Assembly: GCA_002070025.1 (NCBI GenBank)
Contig: MWCL01000014.1
Coordinates: 1 to 46,973, forward strand
Direction: 5' to 3'
DNA length: 46,973 bases
Origin: Spirochaetes bacterium ADurb.Bin215
Lineage (GTDB): Bacteria > Spirochaetota > Spirochaetia > Treponematales > Treponemataceae
The notes under the pieces are model-generated. The model did not search any database, had not been told where the DNA came from, and saw nothing but the letters and a program-made list of their open reading frames with translations. Of this stretch, positions 23,631 through 32,457 are shown in pieces (the stretch's first letter is position 1; the number at the start of each line of letters is the position of its first letter). Made by a program: the position numbers and the translations under genes.

Positions 23631-23636
23631 ACTGGT

Positions 23637-24131
23637 ATGACAATACACGTATTGGGTGACCCCGTTCTTCGGGAAAAAGCGGTTCCCATTGAGGAAATAA
23701 ATGACGAAATTCGCGCTCTTGCGCGTGAGATGCTGGTATTCATGAAGGAAACCGACGGTATCGGTCTGGCTGCACCGCAGATCGGTCTGAGCCGCAGAAT
23801 CTTCGTTCTTCGCGCCGATGACGGTATAGACCGGGTATTCATCAATCCCCAGATTATCGGCACTTCCACAGAAACGGTCGGCTATGAAGAGGGATGCCTG
23901 AGCATTCCCGGTTTTTACGAGGATGTCGTACGGCCGGAGCGTGTCACGGTTCAGGCAAAAAACGAAAACGGCCGTCGCGTTACCATTGAAGCCGACGGGC
24001 TTCTCGCGCGGATTATCCAGCATGAAAATGATCATCTGGACGGCGTGTTGTTCATAGACCGGATCAGTCCGGACAGAAAAGAGAAAATTGAGGCCAAGTT
24101 CTTCAAAAAACACGGAAAAAAGGGAGCGTAA
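23637..24131 (+). CDS. def: Peptide deformylase
   Basis: A 164-residue metalloenzyme that removes the formyl group from nascent proteins. The three family motifs are intact: GIGLAAPQ (residues 41-48), EGCLS with metal ligand C87, and QHENDHLDG with H129, E130 and H133. Length is normal. The start at 23637 is set by the conserved N-terminus and by the promoter that ends 6 bases before it. It is the first gene of def-fmt-PASTA-aroDE-rpiA, with 3 bp to fmt. The deformylase mRNA itself is predicted to be leaderless. Confidence 0.96.
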   Translation: MTIHVLGDPVLREKAVPIEEINDEIRALAREMLVFMKETDGIGLAAPQIGLSRRIFVLRADDGIDRVFINPQIIGTSTETVGYEEGCLSIPGFYEDVVRPERVTVQAKNENGRRVTIEADGLLARIIQHENDHLDGVLFIDRISPDRKEKIEAKFFKKHGKKGA

Positions 24132-24134
24132 TCC

Positions 24135-25136
24135 ATGCTTCGTGTTGTTTTTGCCGGAAGTCCGGACTGCGCCGTTCCCGCGCTTGAAGCGGTTGCCGCA
24201 GCGCATACGGTAGTCGCGGTCCTTTCAAATCCTCCGGCACCGTCCGGCCGATCACGGGAGCCACACCCTACTCCGGTCGCACAGGCAGCGGAACGGCTAA
24301 AAAAAGAAGGCCTCATCGCACCGGAGGTACCGGTCATCACTCCAGAAAAAATAACCGACGAAATTCGTGATCAGCTTGCGGCAGTCAAGCCAGACGCCAT
24401 GGCCTGTTTCGCGTACGGCAAGATATTCGGCCCCAAAACACTTGCCCTTTTCCCGCTCGGGGCCGTCAATCTACACCCGTCGCTTCTTCCCCGCTGGAGA
24501 GGATGCGCGCCGGTTCCCGCGGCGATTCTCGCCGGGGATCGCGTCACCGGGATCAGCATCCAGAAAATGGTACGGGAAATGGATGCCGGCGACATTCTTG
24601 CACAAAAACAGTACACCATTGATCCGACGGAAACCGCCGGGGACCTTCTTGACCGTCTGTCCCGTGAGGGAGCCCCGATGCTCGTGGACGTTCTTGACCG
24701 TCTGGAAGCGGGTACCGCTTCCGGTATCCCGCAGAATCATGACGAGGCAAGCTATTGCGGTATGCTGCACAAACATGACGGGGAGATAGACTGGTCCCGT
24801 CCGGCACAGGAAATTGCAAACCGCATACGGGCGTTTCATCCCTGGCCGGGGGCATTTACGCACACCGGGGACCGGATACTGCTCATTCACAAGGCACGTC
24901 CCTTTGACGGCACGGCAGAAGCCGGGCAGCAGCCGGGCACCGTACTCGGCATAGACAAAAAAGAAGGAATTCTGGTACAAACAGGAAACGGGGTGCTAGC
25001 CCTCGAAGCGCTGCAATGGCATGCGAAGAAACCGCTTGACTGGAAATCCTTCATGAACGGATCAAGAAATTTTACCGGAACAGTACTTGGAACAGTCGGG
25101 GAAAGTAAGAAAAAAACCACAGTGAGGAACCAGTAA
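24135..25136 (+). CDS. fmt: Methionyl-tRNA formyltransferase
   Basis: A 333-residue enzyme that formylates initiator Met-tRNA. The catalytic region includes NLHPSLLPRWRGCAPVPAAI (about 111-130) with the N-H...D triad and MDAGDILAQ. The C-terminal OB-like domain that binds tRNA (about 205-320, from IDWSRPAQEIANRIRAFHPWPGAF) is present. GGGAG precedes ATG 24135. Pairing with def is the usual arrangement. Its stop overlaps the next ATG by one base. Confidence 0.96.
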   Translation: MLRVVFAGSPDCAVPALEAVAAAHTVVAVLSNPPAPSGRSREPHPTPVAQAAERLKKEGLIAPEVPVITPEKITDEIRDQLAAVKPDAMACFAYGKIFGPKTLALFPLGAVNLHPSLLPRWRGCAPVPAAILAGDRVTGISIQKMVREMDAGDILAQKQYTIDPTETAGDLLDRLSREGAPMLVDVLDRLEAGTASGIPQNHDEASYCGMLHKHDGEIDWSRPAQEIANRIRAFHPWPGAFTHTGDRILLIHKARPFDGTAEAGQQPGTVLGIDKKEGILVQTGNGVLALEALQWHAKKPLDWKSFMNGSRNFTGTVLGTVGESKKKTTVRNQ

Positions 25137-26194
25137 TGAATATCAATCTTTCAGATTTCCGCATGGATTTTAATGAACTTTCCGCCCGGTTTCGGGAGAA
25201 TTCCCACGTGGTTCTCCTTACCGCGGCTACCGTATTTCTGCTCGTGGCCGCCGCGGCACTGGTGATATTCTTCATTTTTATCCGCGGAGCGGAACAGGTC
25301 ATGGTTCCTTCGGTAACCGGAAAAGACCTGTCCGTAGCAATGATCGAGATGCAGGAAAAAGAACTGTATCCCCGTATTCAGCTCAGATACTCCGACCGTC
25401 TTGACGACAAGGGCACCATTTTATCCCAGAGTCCCGCGCCTGGATCAATTGTAAAGGCAGGGAAACGCATCGAACTGACCGTGAGTCGCGGAATCGTCAT
25501 CGACAAGATGGAAAACTATGTTGGTCAGAATATCGACGATGTAAAGATGAACCTCCAGGCGCTGTTTACATCGATGGAAAAACCCCTCATCGCCATCGGG
25601 GATCCGCCCTTGTACCGGTATTCTCCGGAACCGGCCGGAACTATTCTTGAGCAGGACCCCCTTCCCGATACCGCCATTTCCGGGCCTACAAAAGTTACCG
25701 TTGTTGTTAGCCGCGGTCCTGAATATGACCGCGTAACCGTTCCCGCAATCACCGGTCTTTCCATACCGGAAATGCTCGCCCGCCTCTCCGATAGTGATGT
25801 GGTATATGACTTTTCCGCCCGCTATCCCGAACGGGAAGAAAAAGCGGGAACCGTCGTTTCACAAACACCCGCCGAAAGCATGGCCGTTCCCAGTTTTTCA
25901 CGGGTTTCGGCGGTCATAGCCGTTCCGGTAAACGCACCGGACGGTCTGGTATACGGTGTATTCAGGGAAACACTCCCGGAATATCCGTATCCGTTCCAGA
26001 TCCAGATTTCCGCTATCAGTCCCATGGGCGACCGGTATCAGCTTGCGTCATTCCGTCATCCGGGAGGAGAACTCAGTGTTCCCTATGCCGTTGAAGACGG
26101 AACCGTACTGGTGCTCACCATCCTGAACAAGGAAGTCGGCACCTACGAAATACATCCGGAACAACAAACGGACACGGCGGACGGAGAAGAATGA
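25136..26194 (+). CDS. Membrane-anchored PASTA-domain protein
   Basis: A 352-residue protein with a cytoplasmic N-terminus of about 25 residues, one membrane helix (about 25-49) and three PASTA-like units outside: VPSVTGKDLSVAMIEMQ, YVGQNIDDVKMNLQ and VPAITGLSIPEMLARL. Unlike PASTA kinases there is no kinase domain. PASTA units usually bind muropeptides or beta-lactams, so a cell-wall role is likely. It is coupled to fmt (TAATG) and overlaps aroDE by 4 bases. The def-fmt-PASTA order recurs in spirochaetes as far as I recall. Confidence 0.88.
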   Translation: MNINLSDFRMDFNELSARFRENSHVVLLTAATVFLLVAAAALVIFFIFIRGAEQVMVPSVTGKDLSVAMIEMQEKELYPRIQLRYSDRLDDKGTILSQSPAPGSIVKAGKRIELTVSRGIVIDKMENYVGQNIDDVKMNLQALFTSMEKPLIAIGDPPLYRYSPEPAGTILEQDPLPDTAISGPTKVTVVVSRGPEYDRVTVPAITGLSIPEMLARLSDSDVVYDFSARYPEREEKAGTVVSQTPAESMAVPSFSRVSAVIAVPVNAPDGLVYGVFRETLPEYPYPFQIQISAISPMGDRYQLASFRHPGGELSVPYAVEDGTVLVLTILNKEVGTYEIHPEQQTDTADGEE

Positions 26195-27681
26195 TGCGGA
26201 CCAAGGTTTGCCTTGTATTAACCGCTCCCACGCTCAAAGAAGACCTTGCGCTTGTTGAACTGTACCGTCAGTGGATTGATATAGCCGAATTGCGTGTTGA
26301 CTGTCTTTGTCATGAAGACCGTCTTGAATTCCGCACCTTTCCGGAACAGGCGAACATACCCTGTGTCCTTACCGTCCGAAGAAAAGCGGACGGAGGCCAG
26401 TACCTTGAAGGAGAGGGTGCCAGAACCGCATTACTCGCACGCGGCCTCGCCTTCGCTGATATCGATCCCCGCAAGAATTTCGCCTACATCGACCTCGAAG
26501 AGGACCTGCAGATTCCCAGCATTGAAGAAGCCGCGCGCGCGTTCGGTACCCGGATTATCCGGAGCGTACACAACATGTCGGGTCCGGAACCGAATCTGCT
26601 CGAGCGGGTTCGTAAGCTTCGGCGCACCAAGGACGAAATAGCGAAAATTGCCTTCATGCCGCGTAATCTTTCCGATGTTACCCGGCTGTTCCGGGAAGCA
26701 AAAAGCTGCGCGGCTGAAGAGTTCATTCTTATCGCCATGGGACAGTACGGCCTTCCGTCCCGTATCCTCGCGCCGCTCGTCGGTTCCTCAATTTGTTATG
26801 CCTCCAGCGAAGAGGCAATCCGCACTGCTGATAATCCGCTTGGACATCTTGATCCGATCACATTGAACGAAGTGTACAATATCCGCAACATACACGAGGG
26901 AACTCGCGTTTTCGGGGTAACCGGCAGTCCTCTCGCAGCGACATCGAGTCCCCTTATTCATAACCGGGGATACCGGGCCCGGAATCTCGATGCGGTATAC
27001 ATACCCATAAAAGCGGATACCATAGAAGAGTCGATTGAATTCGCCGAAGAAACCGGAATCACCGGCCTTTCGGTAACATTTCCGTTCAAGGAAACGGTTC
27101 TGCCGAATCTCGCGGAAATTTCCGCGGAAACCGGGGAGATTGGCGCCTGCAACACGATAGTCCGCTCGGTGAACGGCTGGAACGGGTACAACACCGACGC
27201 GCCCGGTTTCGCCCGTGCCCTGCTCGAGTTCCTCGGCCGGCGCGATCTGAGAAAGCTCAAGGTTTCGATCATCGGCGCCGGGGGCGCGGCCCGGGCCATT
27301 GCCCACGCGGTCAAGGATCTTCGGGGAAAAGCCTGTATTTTCAACCGCTCAACCGAAAAAGCCTACAATCTTGCCCGTCAGTACAACTTCAAATGGGCCC
27401 CGCTGGACGCTGGCAGCAGAATGCTTCTTGAGAGTTATTCAGACGTCATCATACAGACAACTAATGTCGGCATGGCTCCGGATACCGATCATGACCCGCT
27501 GGATTTTTACGCGTTCAACGGTCATGAAGCCGTGTACGATGTTATCTACAAACCGGAAAAAACCCGTCTGCTTCGGCGGGCGCAAAAAGCCGGTTGCCGG
27601 ATATGCAATGGCTATACCATGCTTCAATATCAGGCCCATATACAGTACAAATTGTTCACAGGAGCCGATTATGCCGAATAA
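26191..27681 (+). CDS. aroDE: Bifunctional 3-dehydroquinate dehydratase / shikimate dehydrogenase
   Basis: A 496-residue fusion for two successive steps of the shikimate pathway. Residues 1-225 are a type I dehydroquinase with catalytic H127 (IRSVHNM) and Schiff-base K152 (IAKIAFMP). Residues 238-490 are shikimate dehydrogenase with VTGSPLAATSSPLIHN, K300 (TFPFKETV), D336 (YNTDAPGF) and NADP motif GAGGAARAI with FNRSTEKA. Such aroD-aroE fusions are known from plants, chlamydiae and some other bacteria. Its ATG overlaps the PASTA stop and its end overlaps rpiA by 11 bases. Confidence 0.95.
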   Translation: MMRTKVCLVLTAPTLKEDLALVELYRQWIDIAELRVDCLCHEDRLEFRTFPEQANIPCVLTVRRKADGGQYLEGEGARTALLARGLAFADIDPRKNFAYIDLEEDLQIPSIEEAARAFGTRIIRSVHNMSGPEPNLLERVRKLRRTKDEIAKIAFMPRNLSDVTRLFREAKSCAAEEFILIAMGQYGLPSRILAPLVGSSICYASSEEAIRTADNPLGHLDPITLNEVYNIRNIHEGTRVFGVTGSPLAATSSPLIHNRGYRARNLDAVYIPIKADTIEESIEFAEETGITGLSVTFPFKETVLPNLAEISAETGEIGACNTIVRSVNGWNGYNTDAPGFARALLEFLGRRDLRKLKVSIIGAGGAARAIAHAVKDLRGKACIFNRSTEKAYNLARQYNFKWAPLDAGSRMLLESYSDVIIQTTNVGMAPDTDHDPLDFYAFNGHEAVYDVIYKPEKTRLLRRAQKAGCRICNGYTMLQYQAHIQYKLFTGADYAE

Positions 27682-28405
27682 CGTTCTTTCCGTTGATGAC
27701 CAGAAAAAACAGGCCGCGCGGTTCGCGGTCAACGACCTCGTTGAAAAGGGAATTCTTCGCTCCGGAATGCGTATCGGACTGGGAACCGGCTCCACCGCCA
27801 TGCCGGCGGTTCACCGGATCGCCGAGCTCATCGGCGAAGGAACGCTTTCCGGTTTACTGGCGGTTCCTACAAGCTTCCAGACAACCATTGCCTGTGAGGA
27901 ACTGGGCATCCCGGTGTATTCACTCAATTCACGGGAGATCGGCGGAAATCTTGACCTCGCCATAGACGGGGCCGACGAAGTTGATCCGGACAACAATCTG
28001 ATCAAGGGCGGCGGCGCCGCGCTCCTGTTGGAAAAAATAGTCGCGTATAATTCCGCGCGTTTTGTGATCGTCGCCGACGAATCAAAGTCTGTCGATGGTT
28101 TGGGAACGAAATTCCCCCTTCCGGTGGAAGTTGTTCCCGAAGCGCGGGTCAGCGTAACCGCGCATCTTTCCCGGCTCGGCGCAACCGCCGCCATCCGCTA
28201 CGCGGTAAAAAAGGCGGGTCCGGTCATTACCGATAACGGCAACATCATTCTCGACTGCCTGTGGGCGCCGGGAACCTCCTGCGATCCCCGCGCGCTAGAA
28301 GAAGCGATAAACGGTATTGCCGGGGTTGTTGAAAACGGATTTTTCACAAAAATCCGTCCAGCAGTCTATATTGCCCATGCAGACGGATCGGTGGAACAGC
28401 GGTAA
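27671..28405 (+). CDS. rpiA: Ribose-5-phosphate isomerase A
   Basis: A 244-residue enzyme that interconverts ribose-5-phosphate and ribulose-5-phosphate. Motifs are IGLGTGSTA near residue 35, DLAIDGADEVDP, and KGGGAALLLEKI with the catalytic acid/base region. The start at 27671 is set by AGGAG eight bases upstream and lies within the end of aroDE. It is the last gene of the operon and converges with era, 5 bp away, with no visible terminator between. Confidence 0.96.
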   Translation: MPNNVLSVDDQKKQAARFAVNDLVEKGILRSGMRIGLGTGSTAMPAVHRIAELIGEGTLSGLLAVPTSFQTTIACEELGIPVYSLNSREIGGNLDLAIDGADEVDPDNNLIKGGGAALLLEKIVAYNSARFVIVADESKSVDGLGTKFPLPVEVVPEARVSVTAHLSRLGATAAIRYAVKKAGPVITDNGNIILDCLWAPGTSCDPRALEEAINGIAGVVENGFFTKIRPAVYIAHADGSVEQR

Positions 28406-28410
28406 GGCAG

Positions 28411-29310
28411 TTACCGCTTCATGAGCCTGCCAAGAACGGGATCCTTTTGGCGCCAGTTCTTGTGCACCCGGACCTGCAAGTCCAGCCGGATATAATAATC
28501 GAATATTTTTTTCATTTCGTCTTTGGCTTCGGTGCGTATTTTCTTGATCATTGACGCACCCTTGCCAATTACCATGGCTTTCTGGGTTTCCCGCTCCACA
28601 ACGATAAAAGCCCGTACCCACAATTCCTTTCCGTTGCGTTTCATTTCCATGTCGGCAATCTCAACATACAGCGCGTGCGGAATTTCCTGACGGGTGTTGA
28701 GAATGGCTTTCTCCCGGATTATCTCGGCAATCCGGAAATCCACATCCTGATCCGTATAGTATTCCTCCGGATACATGGCTTCGCCTTCAGGCACAACCGA
28801 ATACACCGCATCAAGAAGCACCCCGGTATTTTTCCCGGTTCCTGCGGACAATTCCACGATCCGGTCATGAGAAACCCCGGGGAGTTCCTTTTCGAGAAAA
28901 AGCCGCACCATGTCAGGACGGGCATCCTGGCGGTCAATCTTGTTGATGCCGATTACGAGCTTATCCGCGGATTTTGCCAGAAGCTGAATAATGGAGGCTT
29001 CCTCCGGTCCCGCTTCCCTGCTTGCGTCAATGAGGTAGAGTATACAGTCGGCTTCGGGCAGCCGGTCTTTCGCGATGCCCTTGAGCAGGAGATTGAGTTT
29101 CTTGTCGGAATCATGATACCCGGGAGTATCAATGAAGACGAGTTGTCCTTTTGGCCGGTTAACAATGCCCCGAATCGCATTTCTGGTAGTCTGTGGTACG
29201 GGAGACACAATCGAAACCTTGGCCCCGGCAAGGGAGTTCAGCAGTGTTGATTTTCCCGCCGAAGGCCGGCCAATTATTGCGACTATTCCGGATTTTTTGG
29301 TATGTTCCAT
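28411..29310 (-). CDS. era: GTPase Era
   Basis: A 299-residue GTPase for 16S rRNA/30S maturation. G1 GRPSAGKST (residues 14-22), G3 DTPGYHD, G4 NKIDR and the C-terminal KH domain (VIGKGASMIKKIRTEAKDEMKKIF) are all present. It is 4 bp downstream of rnfB on the same strand and may be read from the rnf promoter. A 14-bp perfect palindrome at 29315-29328 overlaps the rnfB end just before its start. Confidence 0.96.
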   Translation of the reverse strand: MEHTKKSGIVAIIGRPSAGKSTLLNSLAGAKVSIVSPVPQTTRNAIRGIVNRPKGQLVFIDTPGYHDSDKKLNLLLKGIAKDRLPEADCILYLIDASREAGPEEASIIQLLAKSADKLVIGINKIDRQDARPDMVRLFLEKELPGVSHDRIVELSAGTGKNTGVLLDAVYSVVPEGEAMYPEEYYTDQDVDFRIAEIIREKAILNTRQEIPHALYVEIADMEMKRNGKELWVRAFIVVERETQKAMVIGKGASMIKKIRTEAKDEMKKIFDYYIRLDLQVRVHKNWRQKDPVLGRLMKR

Positions 29311-29314
29311 GCGC

Positions 29315-30130
29315 TCAGGATATCCTGATCACGTCTTCCACCAGGGCCAATACCTTGGTGGGACAGGCGCGGACACACTCGCCGCAGGAATCGCAGACAT
29401 CATAATCCACAACCGGAATGCCGTTGATCACCTTAATGCACTCTTTGGGGCACACCCGCTCGCATTTGAGGCACTTGATACAACCTATCTTGCAGTCCTT
29501 TATAACCTGTGCTTTTTTGGTATCACGGTTGGAGCACAGGGCTATGGCTCCGGTCCGATCCCGCGGTACGAGTTCAAGAAGCAGGTTGGGACAGGCGGCG
29601 ACACAGAGTCCGCAGCCGGTACATTTCGCATAGTCGACATGGGGTATCCCGTCGGGCGCGACATGAATCGCGTCAAAGGGACAGGCAACTTCACAGTCCC
29701 CGAACCCGATACAGCCGAAATCGCACTGTTTTGTGCCATTCACGGCGATTTTTGCGGCCTTGCAGGTTTTTACGCCGATATAGTCAGCCTTGGGCTTGCA
29801 ATGTTCGAGGGTGCCCTGACAGCGGAGAACCACAACCCGGGTTACCGCCTCCGAAGTGACACCCATGATTTCCGCAACTTTTTTCGCGACTTCGGCTCCG
29901 CCGGAAGTGCATCCATCAACAGGAGCATCGCCGCGAATTACCGCGGCGGCAAGCGCGTCGCAGCCGGCGAATCCACAGGCGCCGCAGTTGGTGCCCGGCA
30001 GGGCTTCACGAACCAACGCTTCGCAGGGGTCGGATTCCACATGGAATATTTTCTTGAAAAATCCGAGCAAAAAGCCCAGAAGGGCCGCAAGACCCAGAGA
30101 AACAGCAAGTGTTGCCAAAAGTATCTTCAT
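29315..30130 (-). CDS. rnfB: Rnf electron-transport complex subunit B
   Basis: A 271-residue iron-sulfur protein of the membrane-bound ferredoxin:NAD oxidoreductase. It has an N-terminal membrane anchor (about 1-25), the 4Fe-4S Fer4-like cluster GTNCGACGFAGCDALA, and three to four further CxxCxxC clusters (CTGCGLCVAAC, CIKCLKCERVC, CDSCGECVRAC). The ATG at 30130 is chosen over a TTG at 30136 because AGGGG lies 6 bases before it. It is the last rnf gene and 9 bp after rnfA. Confidence 0.95.
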   Translation of the reverse strand: MKILLATLAVSLGLAALLGFLLGFFKKIFHVESDPCEALVREALPGTNCGACGFAGCDALAAAVIRGDAPVDGCTSGGAEVAKKVAEIMGVTSEAVTRVVVLRCQGTLEHCKPKADYIGVKTCKAAKIAVNGTKQCDFGCIGFGDCEVACPFDAIHVAPDGIPHVDYAKCTGCGLCVAACPNLLLELVPRDRTGAIALCSNRDTKKAQVIKDCKIGCIKCLKCERVCPKECIKVINGIPVVDYDVCDSCGECVRACPTKVLALVEDVIRIS

Positions 30131-30139
30131 CTCCAACCC

Positions 30140-30718
30140 CTATTTGATGAGTCCGTCGAATCCGCCGAAAGCCATGGCAAGAAGGCCGGCGGCCACAAAA
30201 AGAATGGGCATTCCCTTGAGAAACGCCGGTACGGGAGCGATCTTGAGGCGTTCACGGATTCCCGCGAGCAGAATGAGCGAGAGGAAAAATCCGCAGGCAA
30301 CGCCCACCGCGTACACAAGCGACTCGATGAATGAATACCCCTTGATAATCACGTCGAAAGTAACCGCGAGAATCGCACAGTTAGTAGTGATAAGCGCGAG
30401 ATAGACCCCCATCGAACTGTAGAGCGCCGGAGCGGATTTTTTGAGATAGAATTCCACCAGCTGGACCAGGGAGGCGATTACCAGAATGAAAACCAGAATC
30501 TGGAGGAACTCGAGATCGAGGGGCTTGAGCAGTCCGTTGTACACCGGCCAGGTTACCGCGGTAGCAAGCACGGTGACAAAAATTACGGCGACACCCATAC
30601 CGGTCGATTTCTTGATGTCGGTGGACATACCGATGAAGGGACAGAGCCCCAAAAAACGCATGAGGACGATATTCTCGATCAGCATGGCAGAAAGGAAGAT
30701 TTTAACCAGCTCGTTCAT
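30140..30718 (-). CDS. rnfA: Rnf complex subunit A
   Basis: A 192-residue integral membrane protein with six helices and the RnfA/NqrE landmarks ENIVLMRFLGLCPFIGMS, with the Cys expected near residue 25, and LITTNCAILAV with the second conserved Cys. These residues bind an intramembrane 2Fe-2S cluster in the complex. ATG overlaps the rnfE stop (ATGA). Confidence 0.96.
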   Translation of the reverse strand: MNELVKIFLSAMLIENIVLMRFLGLCPFIGMSTDIKKSTGMGVAVIFVTVLATAVTWPVYNGLLKPLDLEFLQILVFILVIASLVQLVEFYLKKSAPALYSSMGVYLALITTNCAILAVTFDVIIKGYSFIESLVYAVGVACGFFLSLILLAGIRERLKIAPVPAFLKGMPILFVAAGLLAMAFGGFDGLIK

Positions 30719-31326
30719 TGCGCGGACCCTCCTTCGGCAAGTCGCTTCTTAAGCAGCATATTGACGGCGATAAACATGCCGAACACAAAGAATCCGCCCG
30801 GAGACTTCGCGAAAAAACCCATGGTGTACGATTCCGGAATAAGACGAAATCCCAGCAGGGTTCCCGCTCCCAGGAGCTCGCGAACTGCGGAAATACCCGC
30901 CAGAACCCAGGCGTACCCGAGCCCCATGCCGAGCGAGTCAAACACGACCAGATCAAGCGGCTTTTTTGATGCGAACGATTCCACCCGACCCATGATGATG
31001 CAGTTGACAACGATCAACGGAATGAACACCCCCAACGAACCCGAGAGTTCCGGGAGAAAGGCTTTCATCATCAGGTCAACTATGGTGGTAAAGGACGCGA
31101 TAACCACGATGAATATCGGTATACGCACCGCAGACGGAATCAGTTTCCGGAACAGGCTGATTATCAGTTCGCTCATGAGCAGAACGAAGGTCATGGCAAG
31201 TCCCATACCGATTCCGTTCTCCACGCTCGTGGTAATCGCCAGACCGGAACACAACCCGATCATGAGTGTGAGCAGCGGGTTTTCCCGGACGATTCCGTTC
31301 GTAAACAGTTCTTTATAGTTTTTCAT
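30715..31326 (-). CDS. rnfE: Rnf complex subunit E
   Basis: A 203-residue integral membrane protein homologous in layout to RnfA. It begins with the family pattern FTNGIVRENPLLTLMIGLCSGLAIT and contains PLIVVNCIIMGRVESFASKKP, both with the conserved cysteines. It overlaps rnfA by 4 bases and follows rnfG by 9 bp. Confidence 0.95.
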   Translation of the reverse strand: MKNYKELFTNGIVRENPLLTLMIGLCSGLAITTSVENGIGMGLAMTFVLLMSELIISLFRKLIPSAVRIPIFIVVIASFTTIVDLMMKAFLPELSGSLGVFIPLIVVNCIIMGRVESFASKKPLDLVVFDSLGMGLGYAWVLAGISAVRELLGAGTLLGFRLIPESYTMGFFAKSPGGFFVFGMFIAVNMLLKKRLAEGGSAQ

Positions 31327-31335
31327 GCAGTTCCC

Positions 31336-32457
31336 CTACTCCCATTGTGGTATTTCATTCAGAACAAAGGGATCGCTCCGGTCCGCTCCGGGCATTCCAC
31401 CGTGGTTTTCCGCCAGATACCGGCTTCCCTCCCAGGCGGCAATCTTGACCATGTTCGCCACACCCAACGTTGAAATCGTAGCCCCGGATATCGCGTCTAC
31501 ATCACCGTCCGAAACCGTCGGCGCAACCAGATACGGATCATCAACCGGCTTGCCGGTGAACAGTTCATAGAAATCCGGCTCAACCATTGCATAGCCGTAG
31601 TTTTTCGTATCGGTTGTCTCGATGATGCGGATTCCCGCGAGCGTCCGGTCAGGGCGAACGGCAACCAGAATGGCCGACGCCTTGTACGTCTGTCCCCGTG
31701 CCAGAATGGCTACACCGGCAACTTCATCACTGTCGCGTACAAGCCAGGCACCGTCGAACAAAATGGAGCGCTCAATGGTGTTTTCAATGGCATCGGAGAC
31801 ATCCGCCGTGTCCAGGTCTCCCCAGATATCCGCGAGTGCGTCTTCAACACTCATGGGTGCGGCTTCCTTCACGACCGGCGCTGCGCCGGTACCGGCTTTT
31901 CCGCCGTGGTGTTCGGCAAGATACGCGCCGGAATGATAGGCGGCAAGCTGAACGATACGGGAAACACCCCGGGCGGAAATGGTAGCACCGGAGATACCGT
32001 CAAGGTCTTCACCGAGCACAAAGGAATCGTCCGCAGTTTTTCCCGCGAACTGGTCAATAAAGGGCGATTCGGCAGTTTTTGTCCCGAGACCGGCGGTATC
32101 GGTGTTTTCAATGAATACCACCGGTTTAAGAACCCGGTCAATGCCGGTTCCCACAAGCAGGGTGGACGATTTATAGGTTGCGCCCGTGGCCATGACGACC
32201 GCGCCCAGAACACCGTTCTCCGATCGGGCGATGTAGGCCTTGTTGAACGTAATTGAGGAAGAACCGCTTGCGGGAAAATCCGTAACAGGATCAAACCCTG
32301 CAGCGTCCGGGAAAATCTGCCGTAACCCGGCGGTTTGGGCTCTTTCTGCATTCGCGTCAATATACGGTTTGGTATACAGATGCACGAGCGCGAGGCAGAG
32401 ACTGGCCGATACGGTAAAAGCTGCAAGAGTCGCGGAAAGCTTCACCATGCTTTTCAT
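31336..32457 (-). CDS. rnfG: Rnf complex subunit G with two FMN-binding domains
   Basis: A 373-residue protein with one N-terminal membrane helix (about 6-28). Typical RnfG is about 200 residues with one FMN_bind domain; this one has two in tandem (about 70-185 and 232-352). Each ends with DGISGATIS (S156-S161) or DAISGATIS (S324-S329), the ApbE flavinylation motif, with Ser in place of the usual final Thr, and then the matching YLAEHHGG or YLAENHGG. This shows a within-gene duplication and suggests two covalent flavins. GGGAGG precedes the ATG at 32457, which overlaps the rnfD stop. Confidence 0.93.
   Translation of the reverse strand: MKSMVKLSATLAAFTVSASLCLALVHLYTKPYIDANAERAQTAGLRQIFPDAAGFDPVTDFPASGSSSITFNKAYIARSENGVLGAVVMATGATYKSSTLLVGTGIDRVLKPVVFIENTDTAGLGTKTAESPFIDQFAGKTADDSFVLGEDLDGISGATISARGVSRIVQLAAYHSGAYLAEHHGGKAGTGAAPVVKEAAPMSVEDALADIWGDLDTADVSDAIENTIERSILFDGAWLVRDSDEVAGVAILARGQTYKASAILVAVRPDRTLAGIRIIETTDTKNYGYAMVEPDFYELFTGKPVDDPYLVAPTVSDGDVDAISGATISTLGVANMVKIAAWEGSRYLAENHGGMPGADRSDPFVLNEIPQWE

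Noticed and set aside
29315-29328. 14-bp perfect palindrome TCAGGATATCCTGA at the rnfB end
   Set aside because: It lies in coding sequence with no loop, and there is no other sign of a promoter or operator for era here.
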